From Gammaproteobacteria bacterium (GTDB lineage: Bacteria > Pseudomonadota > Gammaproteobacteria > HK1), in contig JAJECB010000418.1 in the NCBI GenBank assembly GCA_022822245.1, positions 1 through 33,492 of the forward strand: 33,492 nt of DNA, in the 5' to 3' direction. Every line of letters starts with the position of its first letter. Position 1 is the stretch's first letter. A program made the position numbers and the translations under genes. Below are positions 33,381 through 33,492 of the stretch, one piece after another. The notes beneath the pieces were generated by a model that had not been told where the DNA came from, did not search any database, and saw only the letters and a list, made by a program, of their open reading frames with translations.

Positions 33381-33492
33381 ATGGATCCGGCGCCCGATTC
33401 CGGCGTAGAGAACGGCGAGCCACCGAAGCGTCGTTCGGGCGGCGCGGCGTCCGAGGGCCTCGCCGGCCGGATCGCGGAAGCGTCGCGACGCC
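33381..33492 (+). CDS. dctQ: probable TRAP small permease DctQ, N-terminal part (cut by window end)
   Basis: An ATG preceded by AAGGGACG opens a frame of 37 codons that runs off the window end (MDPAPDSGVENGEPPKRR and onward). It is hydrophilic, as expected for a cytoplasmic N-terminal tail before the first membrane helix. The assignment rests mainly on position, 145 bases after dctP, where dctQ normally lies; no diagnostic residues are in view. Confidence 0.55.
   Translation, partial: MDPAPDSGVENGEPPKRRSGGAASEGLAGRIAEASRR

Overview
The window is about 70% GC and densely coded, with many GTG starts and several ATGA/GTGA stop-start overlaps. It reads as one chromosome piece of an environmental proteobacterium. 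An rpe gene just upstream of trpD-trpC recalls the rpe-gph-trpE-trpG-trpD-trpC order of gammaproteobacteria, and the TrpC and TrpD proteins look gammaproteobacterial. The mix of ABC and TRAP uptake systems, luciferase-like monooxygenases, amidohydrolase, enolase-superfamily enzyme and acyl-CoA ligase suggests a heterotroph using organic acids. No rRNA, tRNA, CRISPR array or complete insertion sequence was seen. No gene-free stretch exceeds 300 bases.

Left part (1-14.9 kb): a carboxymuconolactone-decarboxylase-like gene cut by the window edge, an amidohydrolase, and a TPR protein ending in a 2-oxoglutarate/iron oxygenase domain, all on +. They converge on a minus-strand operon (Uma2-like protein, rpe, trpD, trpC, small methyltransferase) that ends at a good intrinsic terminator (3508-3530). 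Then come, on +, a luciferase-like monooxygenase, a solitary histidine ammonia-lyase, an SDR and an exported FKBP isomerase. On - follow an isocitrate-lyase/PEP-mutase family enzyme and a MATE-like membrane protein.

Middle and right part (14.9-29.2 kb): a minus-strand catabolic/uptake cluster in the order AMP-ligase, alpha/beta hydrolase, luciferase-like oxidoreductase, LivK-type binding protein, [interruption], fused LivH-LivM permease, LivG, LivF, glutathione S-transferase. The natural reading is uptake of a small carboxylate or amino-acid-like compound, followed by CoA activation and oxidation.

The interruption (about 19.0-24.2 kb) lies between livK and its permease and is the most unusual region. 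It holds the C-terminal two-thirds of a type I restriction translocase (HsdR) fused to a LexA/UmuD-like S24 autopeptidase domain with a visible Ala-Gly cleavage site and Ser/Lys dyad; a second, short copy of that S24 tail; and, between the two tails, a Sua5/YrdC-like gene and a Phd-UPF0175 antitoxin with a PIN (DUF3368) toxin. At its right edge the truncated hsdR abuts head-to-head a truncated TRAP dctM gene. Several short repeats recur here, and one intergenic element is shared with the leader of the FKBP gene 8 kb away. Truncation of both genes at one point means recombination or misassembly must be considered.

Far right (29.4-33.5 kb): on +, an AmtB ammonium transporter, an enolase-superfamily (mandelate racemase type) protein with an unusual Gln at the third metal position, a TRAP binding protein (DctP) and the start of a probable DctQ. 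The pairing suggests sugar-acid or hydroxy-acid uptake and dehydration.
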